Source: Theileria orientalis strain Shintoku
Lineage: Eukaryota > Apicomplexa > Aconoidasida > Piroplasmida > Theileriidae
Direction: 5' to 3'
Length of the DNA: 64,000 bases
NCBI RefSeq assembly: GCF_000740895.1
Contig: NC_025262.1
Coordinates: 62,001 to 126,000 of the forward strand
The translations under genes and the position numbers were made by a program. This document shows positions 29,701 through 40,636 of this stretch, piece after piece. Positions within the stretch are counted from its first letter, which is position 1. Every line of letters begins with the position of its first letter. A model generated the notes under the pieces. It did no database searches. It had not been told where the DNA came from and saw nothing but the letters and a program-made list of their open reading frames with translations.

Positions 29701-31858
29701 AGTGCTGTATGTACGGCTTAACCCTAAACTCGTTGATCTGCACGAATATGTGGTCGAAGAGCACCTTTTTCCACTTGTTTGACTCCTCAGTCCTCTGCAG
29801 CGACGGCACGTAGAAGAACTCGTCTCCCGTCTCTCCCGCCTTCACTATATTAACAAAGTATGGCTTATTTCCGTTTAACCTTACTATCACCATCACGCAA
29901 TCGTGTTCTCCTCTCTCCCATATCACCACTTCGTTGTTCACCACTTTCTGTATCTTCACGTTTTTGTTCGGGATGATAACCTTCGTGTCCATTCCGTCGA
30001 AGTGGTACCTCAGGAATATCATTTCAAGCCCAGCGTAGTTTTTGCTCAGGTCCACCGGCACCTTCCTCTCCTCTCTTTCGTCGAGGTCGCTCACGAACGT
30101 GTACAGCTTATCGCAGCTGTTTTTATACTTCAAAGCGTCGATTTCCTTCCACCTTCCTCTCGTCTTAACGTAATAGCGGTGCTTCGACTTTATGTCGAGG
30201 TCGAAGGTCACCACTCTCACCAGCACTGGCGTGTCGTTCTTCGAGAGCAGCACCACCACGAAGGACGCGAATTCCGATGTGCGCGACTTCCAGATGTCCT
30301 GGTCTCCTTCTCTCACCATCGCGATTTTATATCCGTCCTTCGCCATGTAGAAGCACGTCTCCACTCCCAGCGGACTCCCTTGTCTGTACGCGTGTATCTC
30401 GTTGTCCTTCTTCGACGTTATGTCCACCACGAACTTGTTTGACGGGAACTTGATTGGCGGCTTAAACCTCAGCGGCTCCATGTCTTCAGAGTACTTTTTT
30501 TCGTCTATCTCGTTAAACTCTCCTTCGAACTCTATTGATTTTGCTCTCCTGGGTATTGTGTAACTCAGATACTTCTTCTTCAGCTGATAGTATATGTCCG
30601 ACACGTTCGACGGCATCACCAGGTGCACCTTGTGAGGGTAGTTGTGCATGAATCTCACCATTGCCATCTGACAGTCGTTATTTTTCCTCTTCCATATTGT
30701 GTATCCCTTGATTTTAATCTCCTTGAACGTATATCCTGGCATCGGCGCGTATATGTGCGTGTGCACGTTATCGTAATCGCTATCTATGAATACCACTTCG
30801 TTTGTGTCCTTCCTCGTCCTTATGTCCAGCACGACGTCTTCTTTCTTTTCGTATTGCTCTTTATAGTTCAATATGTCTCTGTAATACTTTTCTGATGGCA
30901 TTGACATCCATTTCCCTTCCACCTTTTCATAATATTTTGACACATCTTTTGAGCCTTCTTTGCTCATTGTGAATACAAACTTTGCTGCTTTTCCTTTCAG
31001 CAGCACTTGGACAAAGAAACATTCTTCCGTTTCCGGTACTTTATATATTAAGTCGATCCCTTCTCTCACTGATGTCACTTTGTATCCGTTTTTTATGATG
31101 TACACTAGACTGTGGTTATCGTGTATGTAACAGTCTCTGTAGTTTACTCTTTCGTTTTCCTTCTTACTCGTGATGTCGAGTGCGAATTTTACGTACAACG
31201 ACTGTATTGTGTGACTAAACTTCGACAGGTCTGTCGGTCCGCTCTCGTGCGTCTCTTCTTCGCTCTCCAATTCCGACTCATTGATCACTTCGAACGTATT
31301 CTCCCACTCTCTCAGTGCTCTATCCAGCGAACATTTATTCGACTCAAATGTGTTAGTTGGGTCCGCCATTTCTTGGTTTGGCAGTGTGTACCATGCTTCG
31401 TTCCCTTTATACAGTGTGATTGTTTTCTGATTTGCTTGTGCGTCTCTGTATTCGTACCTCAGATACAGGTCCAGTTCATTCGCTCTTATTGAACAACTCA
31501 GAAATGTTTCTCCTGTTGCTGGCTCGTGTACCAAAACACTCCCGTCCACTATTTTTACAATTTTAGTGTGATCTCTTACCTTTATATATTTGGTTAAGTA
31601 CTTGTTATGGTATTCATCTGTGACTTCGAACAATTCCAAATCAACATCCTTAAGGTCCAATTGTATTCTTCTGTTATTCTGTAAGGCTTCGTTTGAGATG
31701 CCTTCGATTGAATCTTCGTCGATATTTGCTATCCTTCCACTGGAAGTCGTAGCGACTGTGTGTGTTTGGCTATCGCTTCCTTGTACTGCCGGATAAACTA
31801 CTAGTTTATAGAATTGAAAATATGTAAATAGAACAAATAAACCACTGAATCCGTTCAT
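26768..31858 (-). CDS. Large secreted FAINT (DUF529) repeat protein, 1696 aa
   Basis: Single exon. The N-terminus MNGFSGLFVLFTYFQFYKLV then VYPAVQGSDSQ looks like a signal peptide with cleavage near residue 27. About 12-15 FAINT-type units follow. Typical unit signatures are ITSKKENERVNYRDCYIHDN, GYKVTSVREGIDLIYKVP, ISAKRHDEACCHKTGDFYNI, HGITRVLDGKKEVWRSKNGE and GPQMVILKCRSQEDEEERT. Each unit has a turn with VWR, IWK or VIM and a hydrophobic strand ending in Pro. There is no membrane anchor, so it should be secreted. Long antisense frames across 28.0-31.5 kb are shadows. The gene begins AT-rich in its C-terminal third (low coordinates 27.3-28.4 kb) and is GC-richer in between. Function unknown. 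Confidence 0.85.
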   Translation of the reverse strand: MNGFSGLFVLFTYFQFYKLVVYPAVQGSDSQTHTVATTSSGRIANIDEDSIEGISNEALQNNRRIQLDLKDVDLELFEVTDEYHNKYLTKYIKVRDHTKIVKIVDGSVLVHEPATGETFLSCSIRANELDLYLRYEYRDAQANQKTITLYKGNEAWYTLPNQEMADPTNTFESNKCSLDRALREWENTFEVINESELESEEETHESGPTDLSKFSHTIQSLYVKFALDITSKKENERVNYRDCYIHDNHSLVYIIKNGYKVTSVREGIDLIYKVPETEECFFVQVLLKGKAAKFVFTMSKEGSKDVSKYYEKVEGKWMSMPSEKYYRDILNYKEQYEKKEDVVLDIRTRKDTNEVVFIDSDYDNVHTHIYAPMPGYTFKEIKIKGYTIWKRKNNDCQMAMVRFMHNYPHKVHLVMPSNVSDIYYQLKKKYLSYTIPRRAKSIEFEGEFNEIDEKKYSEDMEPLRFKPPIKFPSNKFVVDITSKKDNEIHAYRQGSPLGVETCFYMAKDGYKIAMVREGDQDIWKSRTSEFASFVVVLLSKNDTPVLVRVVTFDLDIKSKHRYYVKTRGRWKEIDALKYKNSCDKLYTFVSDLDEREERKVPVDLSKNYAGLEMIFLRYHFDGMDTKVIIPNKNVKIQKVVNNEVVIWERGEHDCVMVIVRLNGNKPYFVNIVKAGETGDEFFYVPSLQRTEESNKWKKVLFDHIFVQINEFRVKPYIQHSYKEHQIDISAKRHDEACCHKTGDFYNIPASYFIMRTGHGITRVLDGKKEVWRSKNGEYAPYLVELFHEGSPRLLFVMVNKPSFEIHDMSSVYLEKRGGDWEPMYGDLEFNFVLNNIEVKDKNPQKFELDINQRKDDEKVLCFEDKLGVRNVVLYFPKKNYRLVKLVSGEEVIMETGTKDYIISVKIYLVNEKPYLIRVRYRHYELRFKDYERVGTSWVEIDSNSFLIKTLTLNDVVFSEVNVLKSSLFDKVYTKLGSDEMIPEGDLARKIKKRFNYDVHFEPVDEEESMTPVERMFELISEHIKTERVDRSLYIHQEDRKKDECVLEINNINLDRFTFHDNIYKSAMHRVVENKYECKVIKVIDENGDIHAITDDQELFRCHIYNRDGRPEMVEVFTYDENHRLSHFIYVKREGVWDRTYWRQSDLLYKLYRHMSRPVKKHVSLELSYVDESNFQVEEKNFASYVYRTMSPNSDVTVSRVTHEGHLIHSFLNDQALVWCSYNEMGENDDILDLFVTDLDGKLYCYSYKGDGDGWNLNYTHKSTISSLHEFSSNRFKALVNHRLIDTCDGEVLDEAEKTDIELNIEDHEATVEYTLNDIPCKMFRPRKNENVTRIHDGDEELLNGDVLKSRSLLASFLYLREGYKSALYLFLVDEDGNVERLKYNRIFDTWVISDLAPDNYKEITYELDNVSDKEVIEYLDDSFNCKFTKDLENSIALYDNENDPSMASYLRPPIWILDLNDVDNKKFKVTRSTKNSVEYYHITPKPFVLVDRIMYDEEIIHDLTPGDMLDRVTVSVDKDNEYEILCDVESPDGTLRTYTRRSNEEPEPGRILYTPTRRSLYRPGNLYEIAGSHVINIANITNESCALKSIRVKNHIIKKFCINEDLIVTRIFEGVRMIYIVRPNYKLVAGTVFYDKGPQMVILKCRSQEDEEERTVYIKLGFDWAPIGEHESERYLRSLYQDGKYFTAQEVRSLLE

Positions 31859-32402
31859 TGATCGCTAAAGAATATTTTACATAAATTTGGTCTGCGTTAC
31901 TTCAATCTAGGAGTCGTTCAACTGTTTAATGGGGGAGTCAATATTACACATACATTCAATTTCGTTCTTCATGTTCACAATTCATGCTTATATTATGCGC
32001 ATTGTGTGTATAATGCATTTTGCCCTCAAAAAACGAACATTTCTCTCACATTTTCGAGTGTTTTCTTTCTTATTTTTGCACACACTAACGCATTTACTTT
32101 TTCATTTTATTTTCATTCTTATCACATTTTACTTTTATTGAAGTAAATTTTAGTGATATTACATATTAAATATCTGAAGAATCTCAATATATTTTCTTAA
32201 TTAACCCACGTTTCCCGAGTTTACAACATTCAAATTTAAATACTGTACAAACTTCACACAAGTGTGTGGATACCTTTTTTGTGTTTTTACTTTTACCAAT
32301 CAATTTTATTTTGGCCTAAATTATTTATTTTTACCTCGAACTCACATTCCGTTTCAACACTTTGTGGACTACAAGTTTACCAATTTTAATCAGTTTTTCG
32401 AC
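31859..32402. other. Intergenic region upstream of the large FAINT gene
   Basis: This 544-bp stretch carries the 5' flank of the 1696-aa gene and the 3' flank of the Mrp-type gene. It is T-rich (polypyrimidine runs at 32040-32130). No exon is seen. Confidence 0.4.
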
Positions 32403-33441
32403 TTACTTCGTTTTAATAGCTCGTTCTACATTATACTTCAATTTAGAGTCAATGTAGTTGAATAGGTTTTCCAGTGATTCTTGCACATCCGCTGAATTAT
32501 GATATCTGTAAACGATTCCTATATTTGAGGCATAACCATCTTCGTCACTGCTACCGTTACACATTGCTTCATTTTTGTCAAATACGACAAATGGCAGTCT
32601 AATGAAGTGATCAATTTTGTATTCATCACAGATTGATTTGACGTTTGATGGCCCAAATATATTCTTTGCGTTTCCGCAGGAATCACAGGTGAAATATGCC
32701 ATGTTCTCAACTATTGAGAGTATGGGTATTTCCAAGTCGTTGAACAGCTTTATTCCCTTGACTAAGTCATTATTGCTGTAAAATCAATGTGTAACGTAAT
32801 ATTAAATTTCCTCATACATTAACAAGTTTATAGTTCTACAATACCTTAAAACATGAGGCGTTGTTACTAAAATTGATCCTGAAATGTGTATATTTTCCAC
32901 TAGTGATATTATTACATCGCTCGTCCCCGGTGGAAGGTCAAGTATTAAGTAATCTAGGTCCTCCCAGTTTGTTCTGTATACCATTTCGTAGCACACCTGA
33001 TCTATTATTGGTCCTCTATATGCTGAGTATCCCTAATAAAAAATTTGCGATTTCATTTTCACATACACTGTAGTTCTTTGGTCTCAAGAATTCTGACGAC
33101 ATAATTTTAATCCCTTTGAACTTTTTGGGTTCCAAACACATTGATTCTGCATTTTCACTGCTATTATCGTCACAGCAATCATCAGAATATGATAAATTTA
33201 CTGTTTTACAGCATCTATCCCTGTGATTCGTCTCTGTGGATTCCACATTCGTCCACTTCACCGAATCTCTATCAAGCGAAAACAGTTCTGCCAAACTTGG
33301 TCCACAAATATCCAAATCGCATATTCCTACTTGTTTTCCCTTGGATGAGAACGTTATTGCCAAACAGGCCGCCACTGTTGACTTTCCCACACCGCCCTTG
33401 CAACTGTGCACTGCGATAATGTTTTTTACTTTAAAATTCAT
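32403..33441 (-). CDS. Mrp/NBP35-family P-loop ATPase (Fe-S cluster assembly or transfer)
   Basis: Three exons: 33067-33441, 32845-33032 and 32403-32775 (936 bp, 311 aa). The N-terminal deviant Walker A is AVHSCKGGVGKSTVAACLA, followed by GICDLDICGPS. Exon 2 has YRGPIIDQVCYEMVY and LDYLILDLPPGTSDV, the Mrp signature, then SILVTTPHVL. Exon 3 has IPILSIVENMAYFTCDSCGN with the C-terminal CxxC used to bind a bridging cluster in this family, then FGPS. An insert of about 45 residues between the first and second ATPase motifs carries five Cys, including two CC pairs. Without the four-Cys N-terminus of NBP35, it is closer to CFD1, IND1 or Mrp; which compartment it serves is open. Confidence 0.87.
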
Positions 33442-33499
33442 GTATTTATCCTTTTTATGTACATTTACGTGTATTCATATTAAATTGAACATCGTAACC

Positions 33500-35653
33500 C
33501 TATTTTTTGGTTGGAACCTTCACGCAGAATGAGGGGAACTCCTGGTTTAAGTTATTGATAGATAACTCCATCAGGTTTTTGTGTTTGTTCTTTAGCAGTG
33601 TACGATAGTTTATATTTTTCGCTGCCGCTATTTTTCCCAAGGGGATCTTAATGTGCGCCATATCTGCTTCCTCCTCATATTTCACGTTCAACGGCAACAC
33701 ATCTCCTGGTTCCACAGATTCTACTTATTACAATGTAAATAGGTTGTATTTAAAGTGTGTTGTTTTATTTAATTCAAATATTGTAGCTGTATGGTCTCCA
33801 TTGTTGCCTTTAGCTATTTCTGTTGATTTACCTGATTTTGTATCTACCGTTTCGTCATCCGGAGCGTCAAAACAGCTGTTTTGTATGACTTTGTATGCGT
33901 TTTCGTACAGAAAATCTTGCACGTAGCCGTACGCTTCCAGCAATCCTCCGCTCAACTTCGCTAGTGTCTCCTTTCCCGGGCTCTCGTCCTTCACTGCTGA
34001 TGAGAACGGCTCGTAGAGGTTTTCGTACGGAGACATCTCTCCTCCTGACCCCTTCAGCTTTTGAGCTCTCGTGTTTAGCAAAAGGTCAAACTTATCTTTG
34101 ACCATGTTGGTTGACTTAAATTCTGGGAGGGACAGGTGTGCCTGTGTTAGGGTCTTCGTTCCTTGGGTGTAGGACACAAGACTCAATTGTATCTAAAGTG
34201 TTAATTTTCGCTTCCTTCTTACCTGTCTGAGAGTTTGAAATATGTTTGCAAGCCACATGTTTCTACTCTCCTTTTGCGATATAGACCAACAGGCTCCAAG
34301 TAGGTTTCTAAACTCCTTTTTACTTTGCTTAACTTACATGAATATTGTTTTGGCTTCCCTCAACGGTCTCTGATTCACCACATTCAAGTTTTCGTTCAAG
34401 TGTGTCAAGTGCAGTTTCATGTACACACATGCAAATAGCTCCACTGCTCTGCTGTTTAGAAACTTAAGCACCTCTGCCTTTGCGAAGTCTTCCGCTTCCA
34501 GCTCGTTTCCGTAGTACAGCTGAGCATCTTAATTCAACTATTAACTTACTTTGTAAAGTTCCAGAAAGTAGTCGTGTGCGAACGAACTTAGTAGTACGAA
34601 CCCGTGTACCTCCGTGCCCTAATTTATAAATCATTCACCACAACTGATACCTGTGGAGTGCTCTGCAGATTCGTAAAACATTCCTTTATTCTCGGCAAAA
34701 TTTCATCGCCTGAAACATCAATTAGAACTAGTTAAACTTGGTAGAGTAACTACTACAATAGTGTAATTTGGTGAACTATGGGAAATTTTTCCTTTAACTG
34801 GTACATTCTTCGACACTTACATTTGTAGCCCATATATCTGTGCAAATTCGTCAACAGCAGGTTGTCACAGGTATACTGCAAATGCTTGAACCTAAAATCC
34901 CATATTTAACTTCAGCCTTACTTTTGGCAGTGATAAATGTGCTGAATCAGTGGCACTATCCACTCGGCCGTCGCCGAGTGGTGCGAGGGGCCTGCGACTT
35001 CGTTCACTGAGAACGCCACCGACACTCTCACGTAGTTGGCCGCTGACCTTGCTGACGTGAGCGTCTGTGCTCCCGCCAGGTACATTCTCGCGAACTTGTG
35101 GAGTGCGCCCGTGTCGTTGACCAGCTCCGACATCTTCTTCAGGTGTAGCTTCTTCACGAACTTGAAGTACGACTCTGAGGCTGTTCCGAAGACCAGTCTC
35201 GCCACTCCGTTGAGGTAGAGGTCCTCCTTTCCTCCTCGCAGCGATTGCAGCTCCACCACCTCCTTCAGTATCTTCCCTCCTTCCAGTGCCATCCTCTCGT
35301 ACACTCTGTTGCGTTTTATTAGGTTTAAATATCGAATTTATTCACGAGAATGGACACACATATTTATGTGATTAAAAACGCAACAAGGACTCATTTCTAT
35401 TTCACTAATTTTACGCTAATTGACTAATAACTTTGCTTTTTTTAATTTAAAATTACCCTGATCCATCGTGAGCAACGTCTCTGTATATTTCTTGAAAGGC
35501 CAAAAGCGATAAACTATTTCCCAGGTATCCGAACCATCCTTTCAGGTCTTTCCAGACTGCGCATTTTCTGTTTTGGCAGTTTTTTGGCAGCGTATGTATC
35601 AGCGATGTGTTCTGCTCGCTCGTCAGCCATGGGCAGTTTTCTTCGTGCTCCAT
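33500..35653 (-). CDS. Unidentified conserved-looking protein, nine exons, 542 aa
   Basis: Exons on minus: 35457-35653, 34922-35305, 34821-34891, 34651-34709, 34550-34618, 34338-34519, 34223-34307, 33832-34192 and 33500-33720 (1629 bp). All junctions are GT-AG and keep one frame. The N-terminus has a four-Cys/Trp pattern (MEHEENCPWLTSEQN, then CQNRKCAVWKDLKGWFGYLG). Most of the rest looks helical, for example KFLNSRAVELFACVYMKLHL and RPLREAKTIFM. The final part, VEPGDVLPLNVKYEEEADM followed by PLGKIAAAKNINYR, looks like a beta or loop segment. There is no signal peptide or membrane span. I do not recognise the family. Its many introns and lack of low complexity argue for a conserved cellular role. 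Confidence 0.6.
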
Positions 35654-36055
35654 TTATATGCAATTTTTAGCACTCTTACATATAAACTATAATATACATC
35701 ATATAATACACAAAAAATTAGTGGTTTGTCCTCAAATATAAATGTGCACTTACTTGTTTGTTCAGACACTAGCCTCACACATCAGTGTCGAATCATTAGA
35801 AACTTCCGCTGTTTTCCACCAATTTCCTTTTTTATTTTTTATTTCTTTTCACGTTTTTCATTTTTACTTTTATTTATTCATGTTACTTTGGAAGTTCCTT
35901 CATCTGTGTAGATATGTACATGGTAGACACTTTTTTCCATTCTCCCTAGCACATTATTTTGAATTTGTTAAAATTTTGTTTTAAATCACTTTTCTTTCCA
36001 GTCCAAAAGCAATACTCTTATTTTCTATTTGTTCCTTCTCGATTCTCCTTTTTCT
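35654..36055. other. Intergenic region
   Basis: About 400 bp with the 5' flank of the 542-aa gene and the 3' flank of GPI8. T-rich; the open frames on plus at 35726-35984 are Phe and Ser runs with no support. Confidence 0.4.
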
Positions 36056-37460
36056 TTACGGGTAGCGTATTCTCATTATTGCTTCTTTCGCTTTCTGGAT
36101 AAGTGTTATGGTTTCCACCTCTTCTTCGAACTTAACTTCCTTTATTTTAAAATTTTTCATTCGCGTTTCTCTGTTTTTACTGTTCTTTCTCACTCCGAAC
36201 TTAAGTGAATTGATGTATATTTTGCGATAGTTGAATATGAACTGGCCCAGGTATATTTTTTCCATTTTCGAGACCTCCTCCTCCTCTTCGTACAGTTTCT
36301 TGTTTACTTCGTACTTCACTCTCTCCTTTTTCGTGTTTCTTTCGTAGTTTCTCAGCAGCTGCTTCAGTGACAGTCTCGACACTGACGCTTTATCTGTTCC
36401 GTATATGATCCCAGAGAGCACTGTGTTAAGGTAATTCCTCAATACGTACGTGAATTTATCGCAGGTTGAGATTGATATGTACGGGTTCGGGTTGTGGCTG
36501 TAGCTACTCTCTCCCTTAACGCTAGATGCTACCCAGGCCAGCGGTATTTCCTTGTCCACGTAGTTGTACATTGTCGACGCTTGGCATGTGTCCAGCAGTG
36601 TGAATATTTTCATTTTGGGGTCCTTTATGTACATCTCTTTGAAGTTCTGTCCCATTTCCAGCGACGATATGAAGTCCTTCGCTTGAAACTGCAGGTACGA
36701 GTCTCCTCCGTGGCCCGTCATGTATATAAACTTCGTGTATTCCGTATCTCCTTCCACTACAAATCTCTATTAACCCACATTCTTACTTGAATAATCTGTC
36801 ATCACCTTCAAACTGTTCGGCATGTTCTTAGGGTACCTTTTCGTCATTATATATCTGAAGTGACTCTTCCTCAGTCCGTGTCCGTTATACTTGATCAGCA
36901 GGTCCTCGTAATAGTTATTCGACGCATCTTCTGATATCTTCGCTGCGTAGTGGTCGAGATTTACTGTCGAATCCAGGTATATTCTTCCTAAAACAGCCAT
37001 TTGTTGATCCGTGTTTCCTACCTGCCGCTGTGTTTATTGGATGGCATACACATGTTTCCGGCATTATTGGCGACAGGTACTTGTTTGACAGTTGTCCGTG
37101 CTTCACGTACTGCGACAATATTGCAAACACGTTTCCTGGGTGTCTGTAATTGTAATAAAACCTTGATGTGCTCATAAAGGTCGCACTCACTTGCTTATAC
37201 TTACTAAATACACTTGTTTTTACTTCATTTATTTTATTCTGGAATGCGAGATAGTCGCTAATGCTAAACTCTTGTGACAGCATCCCTTCAAATCCTTCAC
37301 TATATACTTTTTTATACTGATTCAAAAGGCCGTATGTGTCAGGGCCCATAACTGTTGACAGTCCGAAATAATTATCGCGAATTAAACTCGGATTTGCAAC
37401 AACTGTCGAGAAACCAGTTGCGATTACACAAATAAATTCAAATAAAATTTTTATATTCAT
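36056..37460 (-). CDS. GPI8: GPI transamidase catalytic subunit (GPI8/PIG-K, C13 cysteine protease)
   Basis: Three exons: 37022-37460, 36787-36987 and 36056-36756 (1341 bp, 446 aa). A signal peptide (MNIKILFEFICVIATGFST) directs it to the ER, where this enzyme cleaves the C-terminal signal and attaches the GPI anchor. The hallmark TSRFYYNYRHPGN is followed by the catalytic histidine in FIYMTGHGGDSYLQF and the catalytic cysteine in IFTLLDTCQASTMY, then AWVASSVKGESSYSHNPNP. The human LADDMACNPRN region is replaced by PETCVCHPIN. The C-terminal 130 residues are a charged Lys/Glu extension (YEEEEEVSKMEKIY) unlike the human tail. GPI-anchored surface antigens are central to this parasite, so the gene is likely essential. 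Confidence 0.93.
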
Positions 37461-37724
37461 TATAACTATTATAAGTTACTACATTAACGATACGTGAAAT
37501 CCATACATTCCTTCCAATACAGATTAAAATCCCATTAAGTAAACATCCACATTATTAAATACTAATTATAAATTTCTAACTATGCTTAAAACCCTTCATT
37601 CACCATATAAATCATTTTCATTATTCAAGAGACTACGATAGTGTACACACCCACTTTATCATTATCCAAAAATCAACAATATACAACCATACTACAATAA
37701 TATGTACCAATTCCTATTATACAA

Positions 37725-38550
37725 TTAGTTTAGTACTGATAGCATTGCGAAGATCGAATAGAATAAGAACACTGGCTGAAAACACAGGAAGTGCTGATTA
37801 TCTATCGTTTGATTCCTTAAAAACCGATACAAAACTACAAACAGCCATTTTACACTTCTTCAAACTCACTTAAGCATGAATACAGGAAGGAAGGCAACAT
37901 GAACAGTGCTCTGTACACGAGAGGGACCATTTGTGAAAATACTGAGCCTACGCACATTGGAAGCATCAGGTACATTGTGACAGAGACGACTGACAACCAA
38001 TGCCTATGAATATTTCATTATTTGTCCACTTTTACTGAGATTGCAACTTACACATAGCACCCGAAGTATGATGCGTTGATTCCGCAGAATATTGGTCCAA
38101 TCCACAGTAGTAAGAAGAAAAGGACGAATCCGTTGTTATATTCATTTATGTTTTCCTTTCTCCATGGCCGATACACACTCCTATTAATATTAATTTGACG
38201 CATACACACATCATACAGTGAATACAAAATCGATATAAAAAACGGTCCCAGAAAGTCCCCTAAAATTAATTTTATTTTCCTTAATTTCAAATTTTTATTT
38301 TTATTTATTTTTATATTTATTTTACTTCATCTTACATTTTATCAAGTCATCCCCGCTAGTCACATAACATGACTTTGTAAAGACATAGAAATACTTTTTA
38401 AAAACGTCTTTCAGATCTTTACCCTATTTAACACATCAATTAGATTATCTAGTAAGTTAATATATGAATAATTCCTTGTTTATGTGTATATTTCTATTCG
38501 ATTCTACTAACCAGGGCGTATGACACATTTTCTCGACTGTTAGGAAGCAT
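37725..38550 (-). CDS. YIPF6-like Yip1-domain membrane protein
   Basis: Five exons: 38512-38550, 38336-38423, 38052-38259, 37870-38003 and 37725-37834 (579 bp, 192 aa). The order matches YIPF6: a short N-terminus with KDLKDVFKKYF, then KWDFLGPFFISILYSLYDV (family WDLWGP), then FVLFFLLLWIGPIFCGINA, a third membrane region VVSVTMYLMLPMCVGSVFSQ, and an ending QPVFLFYSIFAMLSVLN that lines up with YPVFLFYF in animals. Five membrane spans are expected. Yip1 proteins act in ER-Golgi traffic with Rab GTPases. Length is close to the 236 aa of human YIPF6, with a shorter N-terminus. Confidence 0.8.
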
Positions 38551-38629
38551 TATTTTACATATTATACAAATATTTACGTTAGTGTAATTTACAAAACTAA
38601 CACATTAAATTTTTTATTTAGTAGAATTA

Positions 38630-39742
38630 TTAATTTCTTGGGTTTGTCTGTGTAAGGTTGCCATCTTTCATTTTTTTCCAGTTATTAAGATGCACTTTTA
38701 GGGTTTCATCGTAGTGTTCAAACCCTAATTTACATATGGCAATGAATATATCTTCTGCGTTTAACGTTTTTCTTTTTTCCATACTACACCTTGCAGATGC
38801 CTAAACGTTGATTAGTTGTTTTGAACAGGTTATTTTTTCTTTATTTCTGTAATTTATTTGATTGATCATCTATTAATTTAAAACAATCACTTAATAACAT
38901 TTGTTTTTTAAAATTTGGGTTTCTTTGCATTTTAACTATCATGAGGCACTCAACTTATAGTTTGGTTATTTTGGTTTATTCTATTTCTTACCTGGCTTGA
39001 AACGAAGAAGATAAATTCCGTCACACATTCTCTTATCATATCCTTTGCTTGTTTGGCTATCTTTGCGTTGTTTGGAAGCACTTCCCTCATTAGTCTGCTT
39101 ATGTTGGCAATTGGCAATGTCCTAATAATTATTTTTATTTAAGCTTATTAAGGGTCATATATAATCACCTACGTTTCACTTTCGAGTGGTTTTCCAAATG
39201 CCTCGAAGTCTGCAAGATTTATCCTTTCGAATATGTTTGCGTTGTATGTGCTATAAGGTTCATATAAGTCCTCATTGTTGTCTTTGTTTTCTATTTTTTC
39301 CTGATTTTCATGTTGATTTTCTCCCTTTTCAACCATGCTTTCAAGTTCTATCTCCGGTTTGTTTAAGTTTTCCATGGAATCACTGCTCTTTAGTTCGCCC
39401 TTTGATGTGTAAGATTCTTCCTGTCCTAAAATATGAATTATTATGTTCTAAGATATATACGATGAACATTAAACTAATTGCATTATTTAATATTTGGCCC
39501 AGGGATAAACTAAAATTACAAAATTGTATACCCGTTTTTTCGTTTTTTTCGCAATTTGACTCCGTATTTCTAAGGTTGTAGTGTGAAATTATTTTGTTAT
39601 TATTTGCAGAATCTTGGCTAGAATTTGGTTTTTGCCTTTTGGGGTCAGGCTTTCTATCGTTGCTTCTAATTTCACGTTCGGTGTGTAAATTTGTTTTATC
39701 GTTATCCTTTGTTTTATCAGGATGCGATTCGCGTTTTCTCAT
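38630..39742 (-). CDS. NF-YB/HAP3-type histone-fold protein
   Basis: Four exons: 39532-39742, 39173-39425, 38992-39121 and 38630-38800 (765 bp, 254 aa). The C-terminal histone fold is strong: LPIANISRLMREVLPNNAKI, then AKQAKDMIRECVTEFIFFVS, then MEKRKTLNAEDIFIAICKLG and FEHYDETLKVHL, each block matching NF-YB (PIANVARIMK, AKDAKECVQECVSEFISF, KRKTINGEDI, LGFDSY). The N-terminal 150 residues are low-complexity Asp/Asn/Lys/Glu with MRKRESHPDKTKDND at the start. NF-YB pairs with NF-YC and binds CCAAT with NF-YA in other eukaryotes; the partners are not in this window. Confidence 0.9.
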
Positions 39743-40636
39743 TTTTAGTCGCTGTTTTGTAAATAAAGAATCGAATACTTAATGATGCACGTATTTAAAG
39801 TTTTGCACATTTAATCACAATTCATGTGTTAGTTGTGTTTTAATAAATTTATTTTGATTATTATAAAATTTCGTACTCGGCGTGTTACAGTGACCCAACA
39901 ATGTATATTTGTGTTTATAAGGCAATAAATTGTTACTGAATGTGACTTATTACTTACACATAATATTTTGAATATTGATACAAGGAATCTCTACCAAAAT
40001 GTGGGATTGGTAAAAGTAAATTATATATTATCTATGTACCAGAAAAAATGTTAAATTAACAATTACTAAATTAACCCAATATTACAATACTTATGTGTAG
40101 CAAACAAAATGGAGTAAATTAAGGAATCATGGGTTTTGTGGTATTTCACTGAATCGGGTTGTACCCAAATTGTCAAAACAAAATATATTACTACATATAA
40201 AATCCATACACTTATAAATATTAAATTTTAAAAATATTTAAATATAAACAAATTATTTATTTGTGTATATCAACAATGGATTAAACGAAATTCAAGATTC
40301 CTCATATGAAACCTTTTTTATAATTAGTAATTAAGAAATTAAAATAAATGCTGTTAAAAGTTAATATAAATTTAAAATAAATATTAGATTACTATATATT
40401 TGTCATTTATATTCCCCATATATGTTTTATCGAAAACACGAAGAAACAAAATAATTTATTATTCTATATCCATTTAAAGAATTGTGATAGATTTTATAAT
40501 TTGTATTAAGTCTATTATTTAAAATTTAAGTTTACCTTTTTGTCGATACTGGACATTACATTTCCTATTTATAAAAACCCTTATTGCTCGATTCTTGCAT
40601 TTGATTACACTTTCCTTTATTTTAAATTTGTTAATA
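39743..40636. other. Long AT-rich divergent intergenic region
   Basis: This is 894 bp between the NF-YB gene (minus) and the tail-anchored protein gene (plus). It is among the most AT-rich parts of the window, with many TAAATATTAAAT-type runs. No exon or RNA gene is recognised. It probably holds both promoters. Confidence 0.45.

Noticed and set aside
29903..30442. 179-codon plus-strand frame rich in His and Val
   Set aside because: Antisense to FAINT units of the 1696-aa gene, where reverse reading gives His/Val/Leu-rich peptides.
33500..33715. Separate 71-aa gene starting MEPGDVLPL
   Set aside because: It is the last exon of the nine-exon gene at 33500-35653; a GT-AG junction joins it in frame.
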